NCBI GenBank assembly: GCA_002328075.1
Contig: DCVT01000012.1
Coordinates: forward strand, 5,442-69,441
Length of the DNA stretch: 64,000 nt
Source: Anaerolineales bacterium UBA2181
GTDB taxonomy: Bacteria; Chloroflexota; Anaerolineae; Promineifilales; UBA4811
Reading direction: 5' to 3'
Below, piece by piece: positions 1-9,753 of this stretch. The notes beneath the pieces are model-generated. The model was not told the DNA's origin. It searched no databases and worked only from the letters and a program-made list of their open reading frames with translations. How positions within the stretch are numbered: the stretch's first letter is position 1; each line of letters starts with the position of its first letter. The position numbers were made by a program, and so were the translations under genes.

Positions 1-3000
1 ACGGGCCGAACCAGCACCATACACTGCTTCACCACGCTGTAGGGCGGCAGATACACGTCCTGCGGGACGTTGACAGGTATGAAGGGCATGCCTACGCCAA
101 AAAGAGCAGCGCTGAATTGGATGGTCACGGTCTGAGCGTCCGCGGACACGTTGCGCAGTTCCACGCAGATCTCCGTCGGCTCACCCGCCCGAGGCGGATA
201 CGGGTCGATGCTGATCTCGCGCTCTGCGTAGAATGGGTCCGGGTAACGGTGCAGCAGCACCGGAGGCCGGAATATCTTGCGAAAGCCACCGATCAGATTC
301 CTCTCAGCATACGCCTCTACATCCACAATGACCTCACCATCTGGCGGCATCAGGGCCGGCGGCGTCACCGTTAGGGTCACTGGGAGAGTCTGGCCGGGAA
401 GCAGGTTCGGCAGGACATCCTGAGACAATTCCAGGCCCCAATCCGGAAGATGAGGGACCAACCCCAAGGTTATGGTCACCGGTCTCTCCAGCGGGTTTCC
501 GACCGGGAAGACCATCGAATGTGGCGTCAGCGGCCGCAGGGGTTCGTCCACATCCATATTGCGTTGGCTGCGCTGCGGCGGGTATCCTGGCTGGAACAGC
601 TCGGCCTGGAGGCAGACTCGCCCGCTCATAGGCGGCACCCAGTTGAGGCAGACAACCACGGTGCTATGGGGGGGCAGCGTCACCGGACGGATACCGTCAA
701 TGGGAGTAAAAACCAGCCCAATGCCAAACGATGCCCACGAAAACTGCACGGCTGCCGTTTGAACTTCATCGGTGAGGTTGATCAGCTCCACGCAGATCTC
801 AGTCGGCCAGCCCGCGTGGACAGGATAGGGATTGATTCTGATCTCCCCCTGGGCATACCAAGGCCAATCGCCCCCAGGGAAGGTCACCGGCGGTGTATTG
901 ACGTGGAAACGGATGACTGTCCCGTCTGCCAAGTAACCTGCGTGATCAAAGATGCCGTCCCAGATCTCGATAGTGCTGGATGGCTGTACCTGGCGAGCGA
1001 CATCCACCGTCACGGCAATCTGGCCCTGCCCACCCATTTCCAGAGGTGGCAGGTCCCATTCAGCCCAGAATCCGTTGGGTTCCGCCCGGTTCGCCGGCGG
1101 GACCGACTCGCGGAAACGAGCCTCGCGGGGGAACTCGTTGCGGATCATCGCACCGAACTCGCGGCCGCCGCTGTTGGAATAGATCAGGGTAAAGGTCACC
1201 GGTTGCCCGGCGAACACCTCCGGCGGGTAGACACTGTCAATCGACAGGACGGGTGGGAGCTTGTGGATTATCACCGGCCGTGCCAATAGCTCTGGCGCCC
1301 CCTCCACAAAGAGCAGCTCCTCCAGCACCGTCCTCTCCCACGCGCATGGTTTGACATGAAACCATTTGGTGATCTCCACTCGCGTACTCGGCATGGGCGG
1401 AAAATCCCAGATGATCTCGCCTCCCTCCACGACAGGGGCGACCAATGGCGGGTCGATCAACCAACTCTGCAGGCCCAGGTGTTCCGGGTTCCATTTCTCA
1501 ATCAGCACGGTCGGCAGGGTGAGTGTGATAATGTCCACCACCACGATGGTGTCAGAGGTCTGCACGGTGACTATCAGCTCCGGCCTCCAGGGGAAACCCT
1601 GCACCACCTTGTCCCATTCGACCAGCGACGGTTCGACGTGGAATTCGATCCACGTCTCGCCCGCCAGTTCGCCCATGTGGTTGTAGATCCCGTCCCAAAT
1701 CACCAGCGTGTTCGACGGCGGCAGGCTGGAGCCAATCCCTACCACGACATCGACCGTCGCCCGGACGCCACCCGCCAGGTCGCCTACCTCCCACCGGGCC
1801 CACGAGCCATCGGCCGCCGAGGCGGTCGCCGGCGGCTCTGAGCGCATAAACGGCGCTCCCGGCGGGAAGGTGTTGGTGATCACCACCCCGTTCTCATAGC
1901 CGCCGGTATTCGAGTAAATCAAGGAAAAAGTTACGGTCTGTCCCGCTTTGACCTCTGGGATGTAGTGGCTGCCAATGGCCAGCTCGGGCGGCTGCTTCAC
2001 GATCGGTACTAACCGTGTCTCGGGTTGCGCGTTAGGTTCTTGCAGCTCTTCCATCAGGAGCGTCTCGGTCCAACCGCAAGGCTCCACATGGAACCACTTG
2101 GTCATAGTGACCATCGGCGGGTGATCCGGCGGCAACGACCACTCTAGATATCCGGTTCTGGTCACCACCATTCCTGTCAGCGGATCGATAGACCAATCCA
2201 GTAGCTTGAGCTGATCCGGGTTCCAGGTTTCCAGCAACGTGTACGCGGCCGGCCCGGTGAGAACATCGACAATCTGAATCGTGTCGCTGGTCTGGGCATG
2301 CACAACCAGTTCGGGTTGCCACGGCTCGCCATTTACCCCCTTGAACCATCGCTCCGGTGGAGCCTCGCAGTGAAGCAGCACAGGGATATCGACCGCGCCC
2401 CGGCAAGGATCGCCGTGAAGCACTTGCAGGGTCGCGGCATGATCGCCCGCCTCGGTGCAGTGAAAGGTAACGTCCGCTGCAACCTGGCTCGACGGCGGAA
2501 CGGTGCCAGTGACAGGATCCACCCACAACCAGGGGATGTCCACGCCCGACGGATCTTCTATCAACTCGAAACCTAACGGCGCCGATCCCAGGTTGGCGAC
2601 GGTGAGGGAATAGGTGGTCGGTTGGCTGATGGAAGCGGTCACCGACACAAAATCGCCTGGCATGACCATGATGTTGGGCCGGGCGAGGTGGAAATCATGC
2701 ACCGTTGTCGCGCCACCTCGGATGGTCAAAGGCACTAACTCCGACAGATAGCCCACGGCCGAGGCAGTCGCAATGTGCTCCCCAGGAGTTAGGGAGCCGG
2801 GTCCGTAGTGCCCGGTCACGGGATCGGCCGGCAGCACCAGACCCGATGGGTCAACCTGCACCTCGGCCGGGGAGCAGGTAGGCAGTCCGCCAGCGGATAA
2901 CCCATCCAACACGCGCCCCTCCAGCCAGCCGTCCTGGAATTCCGCCTGGTCCCAGAATTTGTTGCCGGTGTAGGTCGTGTCGGGCGAGAGAACGTAATAA

Positions 3001-3419
3001 GGAAATTCGATCCAGTTGGCCGTGACGACGGTCCCGCTCACGCTGGTCGCGCCCACCGAGGTGTATCCGTTCGGGTCCACCTCCTGGACGCTATAGAACT
3101 CATAGACCGCGTCCTGATCGTTGACGCTGATCGAATACCAGCCATTGGAATCGGTCGCTGTCTCGCGGATCCAGGTTGTTTGCCCCGGTCCGGGGTTATT
3201 GGCTCCGTGCAGTTGGACAACAACGCCGGATATCGGCTGGCCTTCATCGGCAAACGGGCTCTGGAAGACCCTTCCCTGAAACGTATAGAGGTCCCTGAGG
3301 GCGGAAGTGGGCTCCCGGTTGTCGCCCTGAATGGATTGGGCGACGGCCACAGCACCAAGAGTCAGCGATAGCGCTGCCAAGGCCAGCCCGAGAACCAATG
3401 CGGTTCGTTTCACAGTCAT
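1..3419 (-). CDS. Large exported multi-domain protein with DUF11-like repeats (3' end beyond window)
   Basis: One uninterrupted frame of 1139 codons runs from an ATG at 3419 to the left edge with no stop, so the protein is longer than what is seen. The start has an ideal ribosome site (AAAGGAGG, 5 bases upstream) and a signal peptide (MTVKRTALVLGLALAALSLT, then AVAQ) with likely cleavage near residue 27. Residues ~45-150 look like a carboxypeptidase-regulatory/SdrD-type beta domain. Internal duplications are clear: a TSDTI...VDVLT/VDIIT...WNP segment occurs twice, followed each time by a DUF11-like module at ~476-560 (TFSLIYSNTGG) and ~721-805 (TFTLIYSNSGG); a third type, P-TEICVEL-N, occurs at ~858 and ~1068. 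No catalytic motif and no membrane segment after the signal peptide are visible. Inferred role: surface or secreted adhesive/structural protein. Sorting signals would be in the missing C-terminus. Confidence 0.85.
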   Translation of the reverse strand, partial: MTVKRTALVLGLALAALSLTLGAVAVAQSIQGDNREPTSALRDLYTFQGRVFQSPFADEGQPISGVVVQLHGANNPGPGQTTWIRETATDSNGWYSISVNDQDAVYEFYSVQEVDPNGYTSVGATSVSGTVVTANWIEFPYYVLSPDTTYTGNKFWDQAEFQDGWLEGRVLDGLSAGGLPTCSPAEVQVDPSGLVLPADPVTGHYGPGSLTPGEHIATASAVGYLSELVPLTIRGGATTVHDFHLARPNIMVMPGDFVSVTASISQPTTYSLTVANLGSAPLGFELIEDPSGVDIPWLWVDPVTGTVPPSSQVAADVTFHCTEAGDHAATLQVLHGDPCRGAVDIPVLLHCEAPPERWFKGVNGEPWQPELVVHAQTSDTIQIVDVLTGPAAYTLLETWNPDQLKLLDWSIDPLTGMVVTRTGYLEWSLPPDHPPMVTMTKWFHVEPCGWTETLLMEELQEPNAQPETRLVPIVKQPPELAIGSHYIPEVKAGQTVTFSLIYSNTGGYENGVVITNTFPPGAPFMRSEPPATASAADGSWARWEVGDLAGGVRATVDVVVGIGSSLPPSNTLVIWDGIYNHMGELAGETWIEFHVEPSLVEWDKVVQGFPWRPELIVTVQTSDTIVVVDIITLTLPTVLIEKWNPEHLGLQSWLIDPPLVAPVVEGGEIIWDFPPMPSTRVEITKWFHVKPCAWERTVLEELLFVEGAPELLARPVIIHKLPPVLSIDSVYPPEVFAGQPVTFTLIYSNSGGREFGAMIRNEFPREARFRESVPPANRAEPNGFWAEWDLPPLEMGGQGQIAVTVDVARQVQPSSTIEIWDGIFDHAGYLADGTVIRFHVNTPPVTFPGGDWPWYAQGEIRINPYPVHAGWPTEICVELINLTDEVQTAAVQFSWASFGIGLVFTPIDGIRPVTLPPHSTVVVCLNWVPPMSGRVCLQAELFQPGYPPQRSQRNMDVDEPLRPLTPHSMVFPVGNPLERPVTITLGLVPHLPDWGLELSQDVLPNLLPGQTLPVTLTVTPPALMPPDGEVIVDVEAYAERNLIGGFRKIFRPPVLLHRYPDPFYAEREISIDPYPPRAGEPTEICVELRNVSADAQTVTIQFSAALFGVGMPFIPVNVPQDVYLPPYSVVKQCMVLVRP

Positions 3420-3513
3420 CTTTGCCTCCTTTGACAGTGGCCGGCTGCGGGCGGGGTTGGCGACAGAGGACGTCAAGCGAACGGGTTGAGAGAGGTGTAG
3501 GCCGGACATAGTC

Positions 3514-3542
3514 AGTATAGGCCGCAGCCAACCGGATGTCAA
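3514..3542 (-). promoter_or_regulatory. Sigma-A-type promoter of the exported repeat protein
   Basis: On the minus strand TTGACA (3542-3537) and TATACT (3519-3514) are separated by exactly 17 bases. The predicted start of transcription near 3507 gives a leader of about 88 bases before the ATG at 3419. Confidence 0.75.
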
Positions 3543-3736
3543 GAGTAGAATTTACCGCCCTGAGCCTTTGGCCCAAGTATCCCTGTCGTCCATGGGCTGA
3601 CATTTCACCGAGCAGTCAAGCAGCGGCAAATTCATTGGACAACAACACAGAGAATACTTCCACCCTTGACATGCCAGTAATTCGTGATAACCTTCACAAT
3701 TTGGTAATCAGGTTGAATAGTACAAGGAGACAGAAC

Positions 3737-3898
3737 ATGACACCCAAGGATAGGCTATACTGGTTCTGGGCCACTGGAATCCTGCCGGGGACAATCTTTG
3801 ACGGTCTAGATGAGGCCAAAAGCGACCGCATCCGGACGACAACGCACACGCGCCGTCGCCGAAGCAACCGGCGACGTGCCAACGGCACACAGCAGTAA
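3737..3898 (+). CDS. Small Arg/Thr-rich basic protein, 53 aa, unknown
   Basis: ATG at 3737 follows an AAGGAG ribosome site by 8 bases. The product is 53 residues: a hydrophobic N-terminal half (YWFWATGILPGTIF) and a strongly basic C-terminus with RTTTHTRRRR and RRR runs. A G+C-rich hairpin follows 28 bases after the stop, so the unit has start site, frame and possible terminator. No family recognised. The basic tail could bind nucleic acid or ribosome, but this is a guess. It could also be a chance frame; the same frame is open further upstream, without a ribosome site. Confidence 0.4.
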   Translation: MTPKDRLYWFWATGILPGTIFDGLDEAKSDRIRTTTHTRRRRSNRRRANGTQQ

Positions 3899-3925
3899 CA
3901 CCCGGCACCCCTGACGTTATCAAAG

Positions 3926-3950
3926 AGCCGCCCCACGTTGGTGGGCGGCT
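3926..3950 (+). terminator. Hairpin after the small basic ORF
   Basis: AGCCGCCC (3926-3933) pairs with GGGCGGCT (3943-3950) across a 9-base loop and is followed by TAATGTTT, a weak T tract. Possible terminator for the small ORF. From here to 4189 (end of the ABC exporter gene on the other strand) I see nothing else. Confidence 0.4.
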
Positions 3951-4189
3951 TAATGTTTCCGGTTACGCGGCGGCCCGTCAGGCAACCAACCGCGCTCTAC
4001 GCCGTTTGGCTTACACCCGAGTTGCCCCCAGTGAGCCGCTGCAGGCCAGAGGTCACATGCACCCAGAGCCTATAGACACGCTCGGTAGGCCCAAGGCACG
4101 GCCGCCACGCTGACGGTCAAATGGAATGTCGATCACGTGGGCCTGGCTGCCGGTCCCCGCGTTTTCCAGGCGCCCCACCCACCATCGGA

Positions 4190-6022
4190 TCAGGCTGCGA
4201 ACCGTTCCCTCTGTCTTCGGCGAATGCCTACCTGGTCAACATAATCCAGCGACTGGTGCCGGAAATAAACGTCGTAAAGCTCCGCATAGTGCCCACCACG
4301 ACCCATCAACGCCTGATGGTTCCCCTCTTCGATGATCTGCCCCTCGCGAAGCACCACAATGCGGTCCGCCGACCGCACCGTGGAGAGCCGGTGGGCGATG
4401 AGAATGGAGGTGCTGCGCTGCAATACCAATTCGGTAGCCTGCTGAATCTGGGTCTCTGTAAAAGGATCGATGCTGGCGGTCGCTTCGTCGAGGATAAAGA
4501 TCGCCGGAGACTGCACCAAGACGCGCACCAGCGCCACCAATTGGCGTTGCCCCATGGAGAGCCTCGCCCCGCGCTCACCCACTTGCGTGTCAAGACCCTG
4601 CGGCATGGCATCCAGCCACTCCCCCTCGCCTATCTGACGGGCAATGGCTTCCATCTCCTCGTCACTTAGGTCAGTCCGGGCATAGCGGATGTTGTCTGCG
4701 ACGGTACCCGAAAACAAGAAAGGTGTTTGCGAGACCAAACCAATTCGGCGGCGCAGCGCAACTAGGTCAAGTGTTCGGATATCCATGCCGTCTATAGAGA
4801 TCTCGCCTTCCTGAAACTCGTAAAAACGGGTGATCAGTCGAGCAATGCTGCTCTTGCCCGCGCCGGTATGACCCACCAGCGCTACGTTTTCCCGCGGAGC
4901 CACCCTCAGCGAGAAATCGTGCAGCACCGGCTCGCCCGCCGAGTACGCAAATCCCACTCGGTCGAAGCAGATCTCGCCGTTGAGCTGAGTGACCGACCGA
5001 TGGTCGGCCTGGCGAACAGTCGCCTCGGCATCAATCAGCGCAAAGACCCGTTCAGCGGCGGAAAGGCCACCCTGCAACTGGCTCCAGAACGCGGCCAGGT
5101 TGATCATAGGAAACCAGAAACGGTCAACGCTCACCACAAAGAGATACCAATTCCCCAGCGAGATAACGCCAGCGCTAGAAGCCACGCCCCCAGCATAGAC
5201 CAGAATCGCCGTCCCCGCACCCGAGAGTGCATTAAGGATCGGAAACAAGGAGGCCAAGATGACGCCTCGACGGAGGTTGACCTGATAGGAACGGCGATTA
5301 ACTTGACCGAACTGCTCGTAGATGGTCGCTTCTTGCCTAAAGTTTTTGGCGACGCCGATCCCGGTCACCGCCTCCTGGATAGCGGCGTTCACCTCGGCCA
5401 TCACCCGGAACCCCTCACGCGTGACCCGACGCGCGATGCGCCGGAAAGCAATCGCCAGGATCAAGACCAAGGGCGAAAGCGCCAGCACCATCAAGGTGAG
5501 TTGCCACGAAATCCGCAACAATACCACCAAAAGGATGCCAAACAGGAGGAACTGGCTCACAACGTCGGTGGTCAGCTGCACCACCTGGGCAAATTCCTCC
5601 GTGTCGGAGTTGATCCGGCTGATCACCCGGCCGGAGCGAAACTCGTCAAAGAACGACATGTCGTGGTGCACGGAGGCCCGGAAGGCATCACGACGCATGG
5701 ACGCGATCACTTCGCCGATAATGCGCGCAGTGGTGCGACGGCGCAACCAGTTACCCGCCCACTCCAGGAGGCCCAATGCCAACACGACGCCTGCTATGCC
5801 CAGCGCCGTCGCCGGACTGGGTGCTCGGATCAAGCGGTCCAGGCCCTCCGACACGACATAGGGTTGTGCAGCCCCGCTCAACGCGATGACCGTGATGAGC
5901 ACAGCCAACCCGATCAACCCTCTGCGGTGGGGTTCGAGATAGGTCAGGATCCGCCGCACCAGATCCCGATCCCGGTACTGGCGGTCGTATGCTTCGGCGT
6001 TGATGCCTCGGAAGAAGCCCAT
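4190..6022 (-). CDS. ABC exporter half-transporter, consensus-Walker-B subunit
   Basis: 610 residues: an exporter-type six-helix membrane domain (~40-325) fused to a nucleotide-binding domain (~345-590). Walker A is GHTGAGKSS, Walker B IFILDEATASID with the catalytic Glu, and the switch His is in LIAHRLSTVR. The signature is LSMGQRQL instead of LSGGQ. Its partner directly upstream has the reverse pattern, an intact LSGGQ but Asp for the catalytic Glu. This is the layout of heterodimeric exporters such as TM287/288 or BmrCD with one degenerate ATP site. It exports an unknown lipid or drug-like substrate. It lies 75 bases downstream of its partner in the same transcript direction. The function is sure at superfamily level; the substrate is not predictable. 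Confidence 0.93.
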   Translation of the reverse strand: MGFFRGINAEAYDRQYRDRDLVRRILTYLEPHRRGLIGLAVLITVIALSGAAQPYVVSEGLDRLIRAPSPATALGIAGVVLALGLLEWAGNWLRRRTTARIIGEVIASMRRDAFRASVHHDMSFFDEFRSGRVISRINSDTEEFAQVVQLTTDVVSQFLLFGILLVVLLRISWQLTLMVLALSPLVLILAIAFRRIARRVTREGFRVMAEVNAAIQEAVTGIGVAKNFRQEATIYEQFGQVNRRSYQVNLRRGVILASLFPILNALSGAGTAILVYAGGVASSAGVISLGNWYLFVVSVDRFWFPMINLAAFWSQLQGGLSAAERVFALIDAEATVRQADHRSVTQLNGEICFDRVGFAYSAGEPVLHDFSLRVAPRENVALVGHTGAGKSSIARLITRFYEFQEGEISIDGMDIRTLDLVALRRRIGLVSQTPFLFSGTVADNIRYARTDLSDEEMEAIARQIGEGEWLDAMPQGLDTQVGERGARLSMGQRQLVALVRVLVQSPAIFILDEATASIDPFTETQIQQATELVLQRSTSILIAHRLSTVRSADRIVVLREGQIIEEGNHQALMGRGGHYAELYDVYFRHQSLDYVDQVGIRRRQRERFAA

Positions 6023-6097
6023 GGGGTACCGCTGAAGGCTCAGTGGCCCCGCAAAAGGGATTTCGAGTATAAAATGACGGCCTTGTTGGACATATTC

Positions 6098-7906
6098 CTA
6101 CTTTTCGTACCGGGCAAAGATGTTCCTGTAGGCTACCGAATCCTCGAGCAGTTGCTCGTGGGTACCGACAGCAGCGACCTGCCCCCGTCTCAAGACAATG
6201 ATCAGGTCAGCCCACCGTATCTGTGACAGCCGATGCGTGATCAGAAAGGTCGTGCGTCCGGATGCTGCTCGTTCAATGGCTCGCTGAATGCGATCTTCGG
6301 TCGCGCTATCGATGGCGCTGGTCGAATCATCCAGCACCAGGATCGCCGGCCGGGTCAGAAATGCGCGAGCCAGCGCCAATCGTTGCCGCTGCCCGCCGGA
6401 GAGCGTCACTCCCCGCTCGCCGATGACCTCGTCATACCCACTGGGAAGCCGGCTGATGAACTCGTGCGCCTGGGCCGCCTCGGCTGCCGCCACGACCTCG
6501 TCCTGCAAAGCACCCGGCGCCCCGAATGCGATATTCTCCGCCACTGTACGGGAAAACAAAAAGATGTCCTGCTCAATTATCGATATCTGGCGGCGCAACG
6601 CGGCCAGGCTCCAATCCCTCACATCCACGCCATCGACCAAGACCCGGCCAGAGTCCGCCTCATAAGTTCGGTTGATGAGCTTGGCAATAGTGCTCTTGCC
6701 CGAACCAGTCTGACCCACCAGTGCAATGGTCTGTCCGGGTTCGACCGCAAAGCTGACCCCTTGGACGGCAGCGCCGTTTGGACCCTCCTCACAACCCGCT
6801 GTTTCTGTCGGGTAGCAGAACGACACGTTCTCAAACACTACCCGGCCCTGCATGGGAGCATCATGACCCGCTAGGTTTTGATCCAGCTCGGTCTGGGCGT
6901 TGATCAGTTCGAGGATACGCCGGGCGCCAGCCAAACCCGAGGACACTCGCGAGTACGCAAACTGGGCAGAAAAGGTAGGAAATCCAAAGAGCAGAAGCAG
7001 AGTATTGTAATAGACAATGTCCCCGACCCCGATGGCGCCCGCACTAAAGAGCCAGAGGCTATGCAAAAGACCGGCTGCGTGCAAAAGACCCAGCAGCAAC
7101 AAGGGGATAAACCGGGCCTCGATGTCCGCTTGAGCCACAAAAGACCGGCGCCACTCGCCAACGGTCCCGACAAAGCTCTCTGTCTCTCGCTCCTCCTGGG
7201 CAGCTCCTTTGACGGTCTCGATTCCCTCGATGGCCTCCGCCAGGCGTGTGTTCATCCGGCCAAACTCGCGGCGGACTCGATCGGCCGCCGGCTGAAGCTG
7301 TCGGAGATAGATGCGAACCAGGAACACATAGATGAATAGATACGCCAAGGGCGCGGCCACCAACTGCGGATGGATGGTGGGCGACATGATGATGGGCATG
7401 ATGATAAAGTTCGCCGACCCGATCACCATGTTCAAGCCCGGATTGAACATCAGATTGATCTCGCGCACGTCGTTGGTGGCCCGCGCCATCAGCTCTCCGG
7501 TCGGCCGCAGATCATGAAAGGACATGCTCTTGCCGATGAGGCTTGCGTACAGCTCGTCGCGGATATCCCTCTCCAGTCGTTGCCCAATCACCTCCGCGCA
7601 GGCATTGCGAGCCAGCTGCAGGATCAGTCCACGGGCTAACTGGGTGACCACGATCCACAACGTCGCCGCACCTAGTCCCCGGAGGTCGGCCGGTTGAACC
7701 ATTAGGGCATCGAAAGCTCGTCCCATGAGCATCGACATGGCCGCTGCCAACGCCGCGTTGCTCACCGCACCCACCAAGGTGCCTGCGATATAGACCTTGT
7801 GTCGCATCGCGTGAGACATGATCCAGCGCGCCGGGCTGCGGCGGTCTGGTTGCCAATCTTGCCTCACGGTGAATTCGCTGGCGTTGGTCAGGGCGTTAGG
7901 AACCAT
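6098..7906 (-). CDS. ABC exporter half-transporter, degenerate-Walker-B subunit
   Basis: 602 residues: membrane domain ~45-330, ATPase domain ~355-595. Walker A is GQTGSGKST, signature LSGGQRQRLALARA, Walker B ILVLDDSTSAID, where Asp stands at the catalytic Glu position, and the switch His is in LITHRLSQIR. Together with LSMGQ in the neighbouring subunit (4190-6022) this predicts one canonical and one non-hydrolysing nucleotide site in the dimer. An N-terminal extension of ~40 hydrophilic residues precedes the first helix. It starts 53 bases downstream of the ABC-F gene, so it may share that transcript. Confidence 0.93.
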   Translation of the reverse strand: MVPNALTNASEFTVRQDWQPDRRSPARWIMSHAMRHKVYIAGTLVGAVSNAALAAAMSMLMGRAFDALMVQPADLRGLGAATLWIVVTQLARGLILQLARNACAEVIGQRLERDIRDELYASLIGKSMSFHDLRPTGELMARATNDVREINLMFNPGLNMVIGSANFIIMPIIMSPTIHPQLVAAPLAYLFIYVFLVRIYLRQLQPAADRVRREFGRMNTRLAEAIEGIETVKGAAQEERETESFVGTVGEWRRSFVAQADIEARFIPLLLLGLLHAAGLLHSLWLFSAGAIGVGDIVYYNTLLLLFGFPTFSAQFAYSRVSSGLAGARRILELINAQTELDQNLAGHDAPMQGRVVFENVSFCYPTETAGCEEGPNGAAVQGVSFAVEPGQTIALVGQTGSGKSTIAKLINRTYEADSGRVLVDGVDVRDWSLAALRRQISIIEQDIFLFSRTVAENIAFGAPGALQDEVVAAAEAAQAHEFISRLPSGYDEVIGERGVTLSGGQRQRLALARAFLTRPAILVLDDSTSAIDSATEDRIQRAIERAASGRTTFLITHRLSQIRWADLIIVLRRGQVAAVGTHEQLLEDSVAYRNIFARYEK

Positions 7907-7959
7907 GGAAATCCGCCAAACACCAACCTACTCAGATGCGATAACCGGTACGTTGAGGG

Positions 7960-9678
7960 TCATGATCGAGGGATGGCCAATGATGATCGCCTTGCCTTCA
8001 CAGGCCGGCCGCCGGTCGCTGCTTGATAGTCGACGTATCCACCCTGGTATTCGGTCAATGCGCCGTCGTCTAGTGCCACAATCCGTTCTACCAGCTGGTC
8101 CAGGAAATAGCGGTCGTGGGAAATCACCAGTACGGTGCCCTCGAAATCTACCAGCGCGCTCTCTAGCACCTCAGCCGAAGCAATGTCCAGGTTGTTGGTC
8201 GGCTCATCCAACAGCAGAAAATTGGCGCCAGATAACATGAGGAGGGCCAACTGAAGCCGGCTGCGTTCACCTCCAGAGAGGTTGCCCACGCGGCTGCGAG
8301 ATTGCTCATACGTAAAGAGAAATCGACGCAGGAATGCGACCGCACCCTCCTCCGAGATCACAGCGGCCTGTCGTACGGTGTCAACCAGCGTCTCATCATA
8401 ATCCAGATTCTCATGCTGCTGAGCATAATAACCGATTTGCACACTGGGACCAACGGTAATCTGGCCGTCGGTCGGCCTCTCTGCCGCGCCTTCCTGTCTT
8501 TCTGCCGCGCCCAGGATCAGTCGAAATAGGAGCGACTTGCCGGACCCATTGGGTCCCAACACCCCGACTCGTTCGCCATGACGGAGCGCCAGATCTACCC
8601 CGGCCAGCAAAATGACGTCCTCGGCCTCCGCCGTCTCGGCCGGAAACGCCTTGCATAGGTTCATGATCTCAAGAACCTTGCTGCTACCACGCCAACCAGG
8701 CAGTTCCAGCGCCATCCGGCGCCGCTCCAGAATCGGCCGCTCCACCTTGTCCATCTTTTCAAGGCGGTTCATGATGTTAAAGCCGCGCCGGGTGAACTTG
8801 GGATTGTCGTAAACCCGCCCCCACGTGAGCAGCCGTTTGGCGGCATGCTCTAGCCGGCTGATCTCCTTCTGCTGTGCCTGATACACCTGTTGCTGGCGCG
8901 CCAAGCGCACCTGTTTTTCGAAGGCGTATTCGGAATAGCTGCCGGGGTAACGGGTCAGGCGACCATCCTCGAGTTCGGCAATCTCATCCACCACCAAATC
9001 CAGCAGGTACCGGTCATGAGAAACGAGGATCACAGTACCTGGGTATGCCCGGATGAACTGCTCCAGCGTTGCCTTACCATCAAGATCCAGGTGGTTGTCG
9101 GGCTCGTCCAGAAGTAGCAGGTCAGGTTGGGTGACCATCAGCCTGGCCAGTCCAACCAGCTTTTTCTGGCCTCCGCTGAGCACGTCCACCGGTAGGGCCA
9201 GGTCGGCAGCGGTGAACCCCAGCCCATAGAGCGCCGAACGCACCCGACCCTCATACCCTGGCCCTCCCATGGCCACGTACTTTTCCAGGAGGCGTGCCTG
9301 CAATTCCAGCGTCCTGCTCAAACGGCGTTCATCCTTCAGGACGATCGGGTCCTCCAACTGCGCTTCTGTCTGGATCAAATCGCGCTCTACCTCGGCCAGG
9401 GCGGAGTCGGCCGCCAACGATTCCTCCCAGACCGATCTCCCCGAAGCCAGTTGCGGCTCTTGAGCCAAGTACCCAACGGTCAGGCCCGGCCGGCGCACGT
9501 TGTATCCCGTCTCGCTCTTGATCTCGCCGGCCACGAGCCGGAGCAGCGTGCTTTTTCCGCACCCGTTGGGGCCCACCAATCCAACCACCGTTCGTTCCTC
9601 GATCTCCCAGGCGAGGTCCCGAAAGACGGGCTCTGAGGTGTACACCACAGAGACGCGATCCAGGTTGGCAACTATCAT
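7960..9678 (-). CDS. ABC-F family ATPase
   Basis: 572 residues with two ATPase domains in one chain and no membrane segments, the ABC-F plan; members act on the ribosome as translation factors or antibiotic-protection proteins. Domain 1 has GPNGCGKST, LSGGQKK and LLLLDEPDNHLD (Asp in place of the usual Thr of DEPTNHLD). A charged inter-domain linker (~240-320, containing KFTRRGFNIMNRLEKMDK) follows. Domain 2 has GPNGSGKS, LSGGERSRLQLAL and FLLLDEPTNNLD. The C-terminus is short. Whether it is a housekeeping factor or a resistance protein cannot be told; linkage to a drug-type exporter makes the latter worth considering. Confidence 0.9.
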   Translation of the reverse strand: MIVANLDRVSVVYTSEPVFRDLAWEIEERTVVGLVGPNGCGKSTLLRLVAGEIKSETGYNVRRPGLTVGYLAQEPQLASGRSVWEESLAADSALAEVERDLIQTEAQLEDPIVLKDERRLSRTLELQARLLEKYVAMGGPGYEGRVRSALYGLGFTAADLALPVDVLSGGQKKLVGLARLMVTQPDLLLLDEPDNHLDLDGKATLEQFIRAYPGTVILVSHDRYLLDLVVDEIAELEDGRLTRYPGSYSEYAFEKQVRLARQQQVYQAQQKEISRLEHAAKRLLTWGRVYDNPKFTRRGFNIMNRLEKMDKVERPILERRRMALELPGWRGSSKVLEIMNLCKAFPAETAEAEDVILLAGVDLALRHGERVGVLGPNGSGKSLLFRLILGAAERQEGAAERPTDGQITVGPSVQIGYYAQQHENLDYDETLVDTVRQAAVISEEGAVAFLRRFLFTYEQSRSRVGNLSGGERSRLQLALLMLSGANFLLLDEPTNNLDIASAEVLESALVDFEGTVLVISHDRYFLDQLVERIVALDDGALTEYQGGYVDYQAATGGRPVKARRSSLAIPRS

Positions 9679-9753
9679 GATCTAGGTCCTTGCCTCCGCG
9701 CGCTGGTTGGCAACCGGTGGTTCATCTGGGTGAGCTCAACGCTGACGCAGGCT

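Noticed and set aside
4868..6226. A 452-codon open frame on the plus strand
   Set aside because: It lies opposite the two ABC exporter genes; its composition (Arg, Gln, His-rich, no motif) is that of an antisense shadow in G+C-rich DNA.
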